Notes under the pieces: generated by a model
Told to the model about the DNA's origin: nothing
Seen by the model: only the letters and a program-made list of their open reading frames with translations
Database searches by the model: none
Program-made: the position numbers and the translations under genes
Assembly: GCF_000186865.1 (NCBI RefSeq)
Contig: NW_008705561.1
Coordinates: 1,228,758 to 1,292,757, forward strand
From: Aureococcus anophagefferens
Taxonomy: Eukaryota > Sar > Pelagophyceae > Pelagomonadales > Pelagomonadaceae
Reading direction: 5' to 3'
Length of the DNA: 64,000 bases
Shown: positions 44,233-54,303 of the stretch, piece after piece
How the letters are laid out: each line of letters begins with the position of its first letter
Position numbering within the stretch: position 1 is the first letter of the stretch

Positions 44233-45186
44233 TTACGGCCGCCGCGGCATCGAGTACCCCGGCGAAGTCCACGGCGGCTCCCAGTACTCCAGGACGCGCA
44301 GGGCGACGTCGTGCGGCGCGTCGCGGCCGAAGCGCTGCCGCAGGTACCGCGTCAGGCAGCCGCGCGGCGCCGTGAGCACGCGGCGGTACGTGCGCACGAG
44401 GTTCTCGTAGCCGCCCGCGGCGTTGACTTTTTCGAGGTAGCGCCAGCCGTCAGTCAGCTTCCTAGCGGGTGGGATTAGGTTGAGCTCTTCCATGTCAATA
44501 GTCGCGCCAGCTTTGAGCAGCACCGCGAGGGTGCGACGTTCGCCATGGTACTCCAAAGCCGCGCGGAGCGGCGTACCGTGATAGCCACTGACGCTATTCA
44601 CGTTGGCGCCAAAGGTGAGGAGGCATTTGATCGTTTCATCGGCTCCGCTCACCGCCGCGACATGCAGCGGCTCGTTGCCGTCTGCGTTTTCCACGTCGAC
44701 CTTGCAGCCTGCATCGAGTAAAAGACGCACAATTTCCGCCTTGTGCTTCCCGTGCTCACTGCCAGCTGCGTGCTCAATGCCAGCTGCATCATGGAGGGGC
44801 GTACCACCAAAGTCATCCACGCAATCGATGTTTGCGCCAGCCGATATGAGGAAACGCGCCACTTCCACGTGCCCTTCATAAGCCGCGAGGTGGAGCGGCG
44901 TGCACGAGCCGCGCACGTCGCGAACGTTTAAATCTCCGCCCGCGTTGACCAATAAGCGCGCGACCTCGACGTGCCCGTTCGCCCCCGCGTAGTGGAGAGC
45001 GAAGTCCCCGTCTCTGTCTGCTTGATCCACGCTTCCCGCAGCGAGTAGCGCCGCAACCATGGAGGTGTTCCCAGGTTGGGCGAACGTGTGTAGGAGCGTC
45101 TGTCCATGGCTTTCAGCATTTACATCCGCGTTGAAATGCGCGAGGATCACGAGCATCGCGTCGGTGTCGATCGACGCCGCGTCCAT
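44233..45186 (-). CDS. Ankyrin-repeat protein
   Basis: The product is 317 aa from ATG 45186. About six ankyrin repeats run from residue 25 to 215, e.g. GDFALHYAGANGHVEVARLL, CTPLHLAAYEGHVEVARFLI, NEPLHVAAVSGADETIKCLL, with an insertion in the fourth (GIEHAAGSEHGKHK). The C-terminal 90 residues are not repeat (LTDGWRYLEKVNAAGGYENL, VALRVLEYWEPPW). GC content is lower than in the neighbours, like the F-box/kelch gene, suggesting membership of a lineage-specific multigene family. Protein-protein binding role inferred; no other domain. Confidence 0.82.
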   Translation of the reverse strand: MDAASIDTDAMLVILAHFNADVNAESHGQTLLHTFAQPGNTSMVAALLAAGSVDQADRDGDFALHYAGANGHVEVARLLVNAGGDLNVRDVRGSCTPLHLAAYEGHVEVARFLISAGANIDCVDDFGGTPLHDAAGIEHAAGSEHGKHKAEIVRLLLDAGCKVDVENADGNEPLHVAAVSGADETIKCLLTFGANVNSVSGYHGTPLRAALEYHGERRTLAVLLKAGATIDMEELNLIPPARKLTDGWRYLEKVNAAGGYENLVRTYRRVLTAPRGCLTRYLRQRFGRDAPHDVALRVLEYWEPPWTSPGYSMPRRP

Positions 45187-45343
45187 GTTTCGCTTAGCTG
45201 CGCGCACGGTCGTTCACGACGCGCGCGGACCCATCCGCGCCCGAGACCGGTCCGCTCGAGAGCCTCAACATTGCACTTCACCATCCGGGAGACACCCCTT
45301 ACACGCACCCTAGTCTGCCCCGGGGCGTCGTTCGACTCGGATT

Positions 45344-46727
45344 TTACACGGGCGTCGTCACGCGCGCGCCGTCGTGGGGGCGGTACGCGCCGTCCGGCGG
45401 GAACACCTTGGCGAACGTCGCCGTGTCCGCGACGCCGCACGTGTTGTTCCGCGCGTCGAGAAATATGTAGCCGTCGACGCCCCACGTCGTCGACCACTGG
45501 TTCTTGACGATCCAGTACGGCGGGTCGCTGTCCATGTTGAAGCCCACGAGCCCGACGCAGTGGTCCAGGTCGTTGAAGTTGTAGGACCCGCACGTCGCCG
45601 TCGACATGACGCCGCCGGCGTAGACGTCCCAGTTCGCCGCGTTGACGCAGATGCTCGCCGGGCCGTGCGCGGCGACGGCCTTGCGGAGCCCGTAAAGGTC
45701 CTGGTCCTCGCAGTCGTCGAAGCAGCCCTTCGTCGCCCAGGAATAGTTGGCGACCTGCGCGTACACGCCCGTGAGCAGCGTCTCCTCGACCTCCGTGCCG
45801 ATGCCCCGGCACGTCTCCGTGCACTTGGGCGAGAGGCACGTCCGCTGGCTGCCCATACCCTGGACGTAGGGGTAATACCACAAATTCGAGAGGCCCGGCG
45901 TGACGCGCTCCTTGATGTACGCGTACGCGGAGACGGGCCCGCCGCCGCCGCAGCCGAACATCTCGTCGTCGCAGGAGATGATCTGCTGCGCCGAAAACTC
46001 GGACGCGGGGTTGCCGTCGAGGTACCACTCGCTCTGCACCTGCTGCGCCACGGAGAAGGCCCAGCACCTGCGAAGCGCGGCGTTTCAAAAACGACGCGCG
46101 CGGCGGCGTCGGACGCGGGAATTTTTACGAGCCGCACTGCCCCTGGTTCTGGATGTAGCCCACGGTCATGCCGACGGCGCGCCAGTCGACGACCTTTTCG
46201 TCCGCGTCGAAGGTGTAGCGCCGGTCGCCGTCGTCCGCGGCGGTCCACTCGCGCGTCACGCCGCCGGACGTCCGCTCGACGGTGGCCTTGTCGAGCGCCG
46301 GCCGGTAGCCCTTGCGCGCCGCCACCTCCTCGGCGGTCCAGTCCATCATCTCCGTCTCGCCGAGGACCGCCGCGTCGCCCGCGGCGCGCGCCGCCGCGTT
46401 GAGCCGCCGCGACCGGCGGAGCCGCTCGACGTAGAGCGGCCGGCGCGCGGCGGCCTCGTCGTCGCCGTAGGCGCGGCCGCGGCTCGCGCGGAACGCCGCG
46501 AAGCGCGCGTCCTCCTCGTCCGAGACGTCCGCGAGGCTCGGCGCGTCCGGCGGCAGCTTCGTGCCGCCGTCGTTGATGGCCGGCGCGTCGTCGGCGTCGT
46601 CGTCGCTCGCGCGGCCCGTGCTCCTGAAGGAGACGACGGCCGCGGGCGTCGCGCGCAGCCGGAGGGCGACGAACGCGGCGACGACGAGCGACAGCGCCAG
46701 CGCCAGCGGCGCCATGGGACGGCGCAT
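45344..46727 (-). CDS. Papain-family cysteine protease (C1A) with signal anchor and propeptide
   Basis: Exons 46727-46129 and 46067-45344 encode 440 aa. A hydrophobic segment (MAPLALALSLVVAAFVALRL) is followed by an I29-type propeptide (RFAAFRASRGRAYGDDEAAA) and the mature domain starting near KVVDWRAVGMTVGYIQNQGQ. Active-site residues are present: Gln195 and Cys201 in QCGSCWAFS, His369 in DLDHCVGLVGFN and Asn389 in KNQWSTTWG. The 61-bp GT-AG intron splits the catalytic QCGS-CWAFS motif in phase 2, which fixes the junction. Likely lysosomal/vacuolar or secreted. A second block of Cys (CLSPKCTETCRG, CFDDCEDQDLYGL) is an insertion relative to papain. Confidence 0.92.
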
Positions 46728-46904
46728 GACGACTCCCAGGGGCTGCCCAGACTGCGCGTCCGCCAATCTTGCGGGCTGGTGGTGAACCTTGAACGACGTG
46801 TTGAAGAAGTAAGCGGCGGGCGCGCGGCGGGGGGGCGGGCCGGGCCGGGCCCGGGCGGCCCGGCGGCTAGGGGGGAAGGGGGAGCGGCCGCGCGTCGCGC
46901 GCGC

Positions 46905-49900
46905 CTAGCACTGGAAGGCGAGGCCCGGCGGGAGGCCCGCGAGGAGCGTGTCGTCGATGGCCTTGGAGTGCGCGTCCGTCATCTTGCCGCCTCGGGAGAC
47001 GTGCCACTTGCCCGCGCCGCCGGAGCGGAAGCGGGACGTCGCCTCGGCGGAGCCGTCGCCGGCCTTGGCGGCGGCGGCCTTCATGGCCTTGAAGTCGGAG
47101 CCCGCGGCGACGGCGTCGAGGAGCGCCGGCGGCACGTCGCCCGGACCCGGCAGGTCGAGGAGGAACGCCGCGAGTTTCGCGATCTCCGCGCGCGGGTCCG
47201 CCTTGAGGGCCTCGAAGTGGACGTAGTAGACGCGCTCGTCCCGCTGGGCGTGGACGTACCAGTCGACGTGGTGGTCCTTCCAGGACCCGTGCTCGACCTT
47301 GCCCTCGACGAAGTTGCCCACGAAGTGGTCGAAGTCGCCCGCGTACTCAAAGGGCGGCAGCGCCGACGCGTGCGCGTAGAGCGAGCAGCAGACGTCCTTG
47401 GGGTTGCGGGCGATGTAGACGATCTTGGCCTTGGGGTCCAGGTTCGCGTCGGCGACGGGGAAGAGGCCCCGCGGCGCGTGCGTCTTGAAGACGCGCCGCG
47501 CGTCCGGCCCGTGCGCGTAGGCCGCGTCGTGGGGCGGCCGCAGGCTGCGCGCGTCGAGGTAGGGGCAGGGCCCGCCGAAGCGCTTCGTGCGCAGGTAGCA
47601 GACCTCGGGCCAGGGCGCCTGCGACTGGAGCGCGGGGTGCGGCTTCACCTTGGTCGCGTCGCCGCCGTGGAGCAGCAGGAGCACGATCTGCTGCATCCAC
47701 GTCGTGCCGCACTTGGGGTAGGTGCAGACGAAGACGTCGCCGGCCCGCGACAGGAAGGACCGCCGCAGCTCCGCGACCGCGGACGGCTTCACGCACGGCG
47801 GGTGCGGCACCATTCGCCCGTCCGGCAGCCGGAGCAGCGAGTAGGCCATGCCCTTGCCGTCGAACAGGGGCGCGTCGAGCGTCGGGACGTCGTGGGCGAC
47901 GCCGAGGTCGCTGACCGCGCGGTCGAAGCCCGCCACGCCCCGGAGCTTGGCCGCCCACGCGGCGACGCGCGGGAACGCGGTCACGACCTCGGCCCACGCG
48001 GGCCCGTCCCAGACGTGCGCGGCTCGGCCGTCGTCGACGAAGCGCGCGTCGTGGGGCCGCACGGCGTGGGGCGAAAAGGCCGGGTCCGACGCCCCGCAGC
48101 AGCGGCGGTGGTAGAGCGCCGCGAGGACGACGACGGGCAGCGCGAACGCGTCCGCGAGCGACGGGCTCGCGCCCGCGAGGAACGGCGCCTCCGCGAGGGT
48201 CTCCTCCACGAGGCCCACGCGGCCCCAGAGCTCGGACGCGTAGGGCGCCATGTCGCCCGGCGCGTGGGGGTGCGCGAAGGCCTCCGCGAGCTCCGCGGCC
48301 GCGTCGCGCGCGCCCGCGGGGTCCAAACAATCCTTGGCGGCGACCGCGTCGAGGAGCGCCGCGCCGTCGCCCTTGAAGACGTGGCGCAGCGTCGGCGCGA
48401 AGAGCAGGTGGAGGCGCAGCGGCGCGAGCTGGTAGAACCAGGCCGTGCGCGCCCAGCCGGCCCACTTGCGCGCGACGGCGCGCGCGACGGCGTCGCCCGG
48501 CGTCATGCGGCCCGAAGCGTCGAACGTCGCGCACCAGTGGTCGCCGCGCGTGAGCGCGTCGACGTGCTCGACGATGACGCGGGCCCCGTAGAGGCACCGC
48601 GCGCCGTCCTTGCCCTTGAGGACGAGCGCCGGCAGCTCCCCGAAGGGCGTGAGCTTCCGGTGTTCCGTCGTCGCGTGCTCCAAGAGGCTCGCGTCGACGC
48701 GCTTCGGCGCGAAGGCGTAGCCGAGGTAGTCGAGCGCCGCGATGGTCGTCGCCGACAGGGCGTCGCTCGCGTCGTAGACGAGGAGGCCGCAGTCGTCGCT
48801 CACGAGCTCCGGGAACGCGCCCGGCATGGCCTTGAGCGGCGCGGCGTCGACCTCGCGGAGCGCGGCCGCGAGGCCGCTCGACGCGCCGCTCTTCTGCGTC
48901 GCGAGGCTGCGCTGCGTGACGCGCGTGAAGCCCCAGGCCTTTCCGCCGGCGCGCAGCTTGCCGAAGAGGACGAAGAGGGCCCAGGGCAGCGACGCGCCGA
49001 ACCAGACGAGGCCGTACCGCGGCGCGTTCGCGCGGAGGAACGACGGCGAGAAGCCGCTGCCCCAGATGGCCAGGTCCCGCTCGACGAACTTGGCGAAGCA
49101 GGGCCGCGCCCGCAGCTTCTCGAAGAAGGCGACGGCGTTGCCGAAGGGCGCGCGGTCCGCGGCCGTCGCCGCGATGCCGTTCTGCGGCATCTTGACCTAG
49201 GCCGCACGCGAATACGACGTCGACGCGCGCGTCCTCGAACGCCCGTTCGTGGTGGAGCACCGGACGAGAGACTCGTCCAACCATCGGCCACGTCGACGCC
49301 ACCGAGCTCGAGCGTTTCGAAGCGCGGTCGGGCGCGGCGGTCGATTTCGGCGCGGACCTCGACGAGCCGCGGGTACGCGGCGAAGTCCGCGGCCGTGAAG
49401 GCCGACCCGACAAGAAAGTCGCGGCCCGCCGTCGCCGCGTCGACCATCTTGAGGCCCTGGAGGATGCGCCGCACGCGGCTCCGGCACGACGCCGCGGAGA
49501 GGTACGTGCCCTCGTACATGCCGGCCTGTGTGCAAATCAAATCTTCAACCCGACTTCAATGTGCGCGTAATCGAACGATTTGGACCAGACTCTTTCGCTG
49601 TGCTTCGAGAACTCGCCGAGAGCAATCGATTCGTCCAAAAATCAGCCGAATCGACTTCGATTTGACCGAGCTAGAGAATTCTGAAGTTTGGCCCCGACGT
49701 CCCAGCTCGCTGGTTGATTTGCACACAGATGCCGGCGCACTTGCCCGCGTAGAAGGCGTCGCCCTTGGCCGCGGCCTCCGCGGGCGGGCCCTCGGCGAAG
49801 AAGGACGTGCGCGACCACTCGAAGCGCCAGAGGCAGCCGTCGAGCTGCTGGCGGCTCAGCGGCCAGACCTCCTCCGCGAGGCCGAGCTCCCACTGCTGCC

Positions 49901-50348
49901 ACTGCTCGACGTCCGTGCGCGCGGCGAGGTCGCTCGGGTAGAGGGGCTTGGACTCGGGGAAGGCCTCGTCGAGGAAGGTGCAGATGGCCTGGGACTCGTA
50001 GATCGTGCAGTCCGGGAGCGTCGCGTGGCCGCGGACGACGAGCACGGGCACCTTGCCCTGCGGGTTGATCGCGAGGTACTCGTCGCTGCGCTGCTCGCCG
50101 GCCATGAGGTTGACCATGACGCCGTGGTAGGGCAGCGCCTTCTCGATGAGCGTCAGCCAGACGCGCCGCGCGCAGGGGCTCCGCGGGAAGTAGTAGAACG
50201 TGAGGCCCGACCGCGGCGCGAACTTGGCCGCGAGGTCCGGCTTCGCCGGTTTGTCCTTCCGGGCCCGCTTCCGCAGCAGGGCGCGCGCGAGGAGCGCCGC
50301 GGCGCCCGCCGCCGCCACGCCGACGTAGCCCGCCCGCGACAACCCCAT
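46905..50348 (-). CDS. GST - GST-like - sulfotransferase fusion, split by an introner element
   Basis: Inferred exons 50348-49737, 49525-49292 and 49196-46905 encode 1045 aa, all phase 0. Module 1: after a membrane-anchor-like helix, a thioredoxin-fold GST (SGLTFYYFPRSPCARRVWLT, NPQGKVPVLV, CTIYESQAIC) and its helical domain (FLVGSAFTAADFAAYPRLVE, ending FFEKLRARPCFAKF). Module 2: a second GST-like pair (CGLLVYDASDALSATTIAAL, TPFGELPALVLKG, FLAGASPSLADAFALPVVVL). Module 3: a PAPS sulfotransferase with YPKCGTTW, catalytic His in FKTHAPRGLFP and YIARNPKDVCCSLY. Intron 1 is an introner with GC 5' site; intron 2 (49291-49197, 95 bp, GT-AG) is inferred because the GST frame has no nearby stop. Alternative: a separate sulfotransferase gene from ATG 49190. 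Confidence 0.72.
49526..49728 (+). mobile_element. Introner element copy 3 (203 bp)
   Basis: Terminal inverted repeats CTGTGTGCAAATCAA / TTGATTTGCACACAG, flanked by 8-bp direct repeats ATGCCGGC (49518-49525, 49729-49736). It interrupts the first GST module; in the sense strand of the gene the intron starts GC (GCCGGCAT) and ends CACACAG. Both terminal repeats carry the same G-to-C change relative to copies 2 and 4. Confidence 0.95.
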
Positions 50349-50652
50349 GCTGGAGCACCTCCGCCAATCGGCGCCGGGTGGATCCCTTCGGCTGCCCGAG
50401 TCCGGCCAGCCGGCGCTGCCGGTGCATGATGCCGATGTACTAGTTTGATGCTCTTCAACCCCCCAAAAAACTAAACGGGGCGATCTCTCTCCTGTTTCGA
50501 CCTGTAGTCGGTGCCCATTCGCGCGGGGCAGCCCACCCCGCCGCGTCCGGCCGCGCCCCGCCGTCTGGCCGCCGCCGGGGGCTCCCGGACCGGGAACGAT
50601 TGAGCCTTTCTCGTGCTGTACCGCGCCGTCAGTGGCGTGCGACCCGCCGACC

Positions 50653-52539
50653 ATGGTCGACGACGGCTGCGTCTACGTGGAGCCGAAGGGCGACGAGACG
50701 CGGGCGGCGGCGGCCTCCTTCGTCGCGACTTCCTTCGGCGGGGGGCCGGGCGACGGCGGCCCGAGCCTCGCGGACGCCGGCCTCCGCGAGGACGTCGCGT
50801 TTCTCAAGGACGAGGTGAAGCGGCTCCGCCTCGAGCTCGGCCGGACGACCAACGAGCTCCACGATACGGAGAATGAGCTCAAGGCCGAGGAGAACGAGCT
50901 CCACAAGGCGGAGGAGAACGGGGGGGTCAACGCGCTGGACGCGATGGCCGAGGCCATGGACGAGATGGGCGGCGACGAGGAGGGCTTCATCGGCAAGAAG
51001 GTCGACCGGCTCTACGAGAAGGCGGACGAGTCCTACTTCTTCCGCGTGCAGACCATGATCATGTACAACGGCTTCAGCCCCACGACGTGCGTCCACTTCT
51101 TCTTCTCCATGGCCATCGCCGGGCTCCAGGTCATGGCCATGCAGACCGTGAGCCAGGGCATCTGGCTCGCGAGCGACTTCGTGCGCTGGGGCGTCGACGA
51201 CGACCGCCTCATCGGCGAGTTCTACCCGAGCGGCGTGCCCTACCCGACGGACTACGACCGGCTCTTCTCGTTCTACGACGGCGTCAAGAGCGACGGCACG
51301 CTGCTCATCAACTTCTTCCCCCTCGTCTTCTGCTGTATCTCCGTGACCGTCTCCCTGCGGGGCGAGCTCGACGAGTTCAAGGCGGGCTACGTGCTGATCC
51401 GCCGCATCGGCCGGGACCTCGTGGCCTCCATCTTCTCGCCGCCGCCCGTCGTCGACGCGACCGACGGCGACGACGACGACGGCGGCGGCGAGGGCGGCGG
51501 CGCCGCCGCGGCGTTCGGCGCGCGCGACCGCCGCGCGAGCCACATCAGCGTGCTGAGCGAGGCCAAGGACGGCGAGGAGGCCATGCCCATCGGCCGCCTC
51601 GACATGTCGGTGCGCCTCTTCTGCTGCCTCTGCACGTACTACGTCCGCGGGTCCCTCCTCTGGTACTTCGTCGACGTGTCGGCGCAGGTGCTGGGCACGG
51701 CCGACGGCCCCTTCAACATGCTGCTCAACGCCGTCGCCCTCGTCTACATCCTCGACATCGACGACATGCTCAGCGTCGACATGCCGTCGAACAACTTCTT
51801 CGGCATCGACGACCCGGAGCTGCTGAAGCGGTACAAGCGGCGGCTCCACAACGCGCGGGGCCTGTTCCGCGACGTCGTCGAGGCCGTCAAGGTCGCGCCG
51901 GAGTACGTCCTGCGCGCCTACCACGTCGTCGGGTGGTCCGTCCCCTTCGCCATGTGCATCTCCATCTTCTCCATCGCGAGCCACATGCAGAAGCACACGC
52001 AGCGGGGCGAGCTCGTCGGCATCGACGACGACAGCCACCTCGGCGCGGCCCACGAGCACCTCACGGAGCAGTACAACTGGTGCATCTACGCGCTCCTGGG
52101 GACCGTGCTCGTCGACGTCCACATGTCCGCGTCCATCGCGTGCAGCGACCGCGACGACGGCAAGAGCTGGATCGCCTACGCCAAGGGCGGCCTCGCCTTC
52201 GTCGTCGACGGCATGATCCTCATCATCATCCGCCACCTCGGCGTGCGCTACGCCATCTCGTCCCTCCTCACCTACAACCTCTCCTGGGAGACGTCGGCCG
52301 CGCGGTTCTGGGACCGCGTGAACCCCGCGCCGAACCAGCCCGAGGACGAGCCCTTCGACTGGGGGCAGTACACGAACATGCTCAACCTCAATTTCACGGC
52401 GACGAACTTCACGTGGACGGCCGACACGCTCGCCGCGATCCAATCCTACATCATCGACCACTGGGAGAACTTCGACTTCCGCAGCCACGGGCTCCCCGAC
52501 CCGGCGGACTTCGATTTCGATTCAGCGGACTTCGCCTGA
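50653..52539 (+). CDS. Seven-pass membrane protein with N-terminal coiled coil, unknown family
   Basis: The product is 628 aa from ATG 50653. A coiled coil covers about residues 46-90 (LKDEVKRLRLELGRTTNELH). Hydrophobic segments lie near 146-164, 215-235, 320-342, 355-370, 423-443, 476-495 and 512-530. A long cytosolic or lumenal loop (265-315) is Asp/Gly/Ala-rich. An acidic motif DIDDMLSVDMPSNNFF follows the fourth segment, and the C-terminus ends in Asp/Phe repeats (PADFDFDSADFA). Channel or transporter character is possible, but I see no filter or named signature. Confidence 0.65.
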   Translation: MVDDGCVYVEPKGDETRAAAASFVATSFGGGPGDGGPSLADAGLREDVAFLKDEVKRLRLELGRTTNELHDTENELKAEENELHKAEENGGVNALDAMAEAMDEMGGDEEGFIGKKVDRLYEKADESYFFRVQTMIMYNGFSPTTCVHFFFSMAIAGLQVMAMQTVSQGIWLASDFVRWGVDDDRLIGEFYPSGVPYPTDYDRLFSFYDGVKSDGTLLINFFPLVFCCISVTVSLRGELDEFKAGYVLIRRIGRDLVASIFSPPPVVDATDGDDDDGGGEGGGAAAAFGARDRRASHISVLSEAKDGEEAMPIGRLDMSVRLFCCLCTYYVRGSLLWYFVDVSAQVLGTADGPFNMLLNAVALVYILDIDDMLSVDMPSNNFFGIDDPELLKRYKRRLHNARGLFRDVVEAVKVAPEYVLRAYHVVGWSVPFAMCISIFSIASHMQKHTQRGELVGIDDDSHLGAAHEHLTEQYNWCIYALLGTVLVDVHMSASIACSDRDDGKSWIAYAKGGLAFVVDGMILIIIRHLGVRYAISSLLTYNLSWETSAARFWDRVNPAPNQPEDEPFDWGQYTNMLNLNFTATNFTWTADTLAAIQSYIIDHWENFDFRSHGLPDPADFDFDSADFA

Positions 52540-52583
52540 CGCCCGACGCCCGACCCCCGCCCACCCCGAAGGTGTCGCGCGCG

Positions 52584-54204
52584 TTAAAGCTCGTCGGCCT
52601 GCCACCGCTTCCGCGACTTGTACCAGAAGACGAACACGTCGAAGACGAGGAAGAGCGCGAGGACGACCTTGATGTTCAGCAGGCCGCCCGCCGCGCCGTC
52701 GCCGCGCCGCGGCGACGCCTCGTCGTCGTCGCGGAAGCCCGGGGGCCGGGACCGCTCATCGTCGTCGTGCGACGAGAAGCGCCGGAGCCGCGCGGCGTCC
52801 GGCCGCGGCTCCGGCGGCGGCAGGAGGTCCGCGCCGCCGTCTTCTCGCGCGAGCAGGTCCGCGAGGAGCACGGGTTTCGCGGCCCCGCCGAGGTAGGCCG
52901 GGCAGGCCGCCCGCGGCACGCCCGCGGCCCGCAGCTTGCCCGGCGTGTCCGCGGCGCCCGGCGGCGCGTGGACGAACGAGATGAGGTCCTTCGTCTCGTC
53001 GTCGAGGAGCCTCTCGACGACGCGCCACGCGCCGCGCGCGACGGCCGGCGCGTTGACGACGACGTTCTTCCAGACCGCGTCGGCGTACATGCGCTCCGTG
53101 AGCTTCGCGTAGGCCTTGGCCAGCGCCATCGTCTCGCCCCGCATCAACCTGTGTGGAAATCAAATCTTCAACTCGACTTCAATGTGAGCGTATTCGAATG
53201 TTTTGACACAAGCACTTCCGCCGTGCTTCGAGAACTCGATGAGAGCAATCGATTCGTCCAAAAATCAGCCGAATCGACGTCGATTTGACCGAGCTAGAGA
53301 ATTTCAAAGTTTGGCCCCGACGTCCCAGCTCACTGGTTGATTTCCACACAGGCATCAACGTGCCGAACGACGCGCCCGCGACGTCGACGAGGAAGACGCA
53401 CTTGTAGACGCGGCCGTAGCCCTCCCGGGGGCGCGCGAGCTCCCGCTGGAGGCCGTCGAGCGCCTGGACGCGGCGCTTCAGAATCAAATCGAGGGGCAGC
53501 TTTAGCAGCGCGTCGAAGTCGATGCACCCGAGCCGCTCGAGGACGACGAGGTGCCCGAAGCCGTCGCGGCCCGCGACCCACGTGGGCCACACGGCCTCGT
53601 GGAACCGCAGGTCGTCGCCCGCCGCGGGCAGCAGGCGCGCCGCGTCCCAGGCCAGGCGCCGATCCGCGACCCACGCGCACATGTCCGCGGTCGCCGCCGC
53701 GCGGTCCTCGAGGAGCCGGAAGCCCCGCACGAGCCGCAGGANNNNNNNNNNNNNNNNNNNNNNNNNNNNNNNNNNNNNNNNNNNNNNNNNNNNNNNNNNN
53801 NNNNNNNNNNNNNNNNNNNNNNNNNNNNNNNNNNNNNNNNNNNNNNNNNNNNNNNNNNNNNNNNNNNNNNNNNNNNNNNNNNNNNNNNNNNNNNNNNNNN
53901 NNNNNNNNNNNNNNNNNNNNNNNNNNNNNNNNNNNNNNNNNNNNNNNNNNNNNNNNNNNNNNNNNNNNNNNNNNNNNNNNNNNNNNNNNNNNNNNNNNNN
54001 NNNNNNNNNNNNNNNNNNNNNNNNNNNNNNNNNNNNNNNNNNNNNNNNNNNNNNNNNNNNNNNNNNNNNNNNNCCCAGCGCGCCGAGCGTCGCGGGAAAG
54101 GACTCCTGCAGGAAGGGATAGGACGCCTCGTCGGCGTCGCCGAGCTCGGACAGCGTCCTCGCTTTTAGGGGTGATCGGACCGGAGACCGCGGGCTCGTCG
54201 ACAT
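52584..54204 (-). CDS. CRAL-TRIO (Sec14-like) lipid-transfer protein with C-terminal membrane anchor
   Basis: Seen exons: 54204 into an N gap (53742-54073), then 53741-53360, then 53148-52584. The CRAL-TRIO domain shows WPTWVAGRDGFGHLVVLERL, GRVYKCVFLVDVAGASFGTL and, after the introner, YADAVWKNVVVNAPAVARGA and VERLLDDETKDLISF, the classic lipid-pocket pattern. A disordered linker leads to a tail helix (NIKVVLALFLVFDVFVFWYK). The N-terminal piece is MSTSPRSPVRSPLKARTLSE. Intron 53359-53149 is an introner plus one 8-bp target copy, phase 2, GT-AG; joining gives GTLMRGETMALAKAYAKL. Middle sequence is unknown because of the gap, which may hide further introns. Confidence 0.82.
53149..53351 (+). 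mobile_element. Introner element copy 4 (203 bp)
   Basis: Perfect 15-bp terminal inverted repeats CTGTGTGGAAATCAA / TTGATTTCCACACAG with flanking 8-bp direct repeats GCATCAAC (53141-53148, 53352-53359). It lies antisense to the CRAL-TRIO gene; on the sense strand the intron begins GT (GTTGATGC) and ends CACACAG. Confidence 0.95.
53742..54073. other. Assembly gap (332 N)
   Basis: A run of N inside the CRAL-TRIO gene between its N-terminal segment and the lipid-binding domain. The true length is unknown. Confidence 0.99.
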
Positions 54205-54303
54205 GCTGCCGCTGCCGCCACGAGGCGACACAGCCTTTGCCACAGGCTGTCTCGCTTGCATGCATCGTGCGGTTCGCGGTCGACAGCATTGAAGGTCGAG
54301 GCG

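Noticed and set aside
46830..46870. G-rich tract (GGGCCGGGCC...) as a G-quadruplex regulator
   Set aside because: Such tracts are expected at this GC content and there is no positional recurrence to support a function.
45900..50429. 1509-codon open frame on the plus strand across the protease and GST-sulfotransferase genes
   Set aside because: Composition is Arg/Val/Glu/Ala noise typical of the antisense of GC3-rich genes; the minus strand has catalytic motifs throughout, and the frame even reads through an introner.
53742..54073. Open frames continuing through the N run
   Set aside because: They exist only because N codons are not counted as stops.
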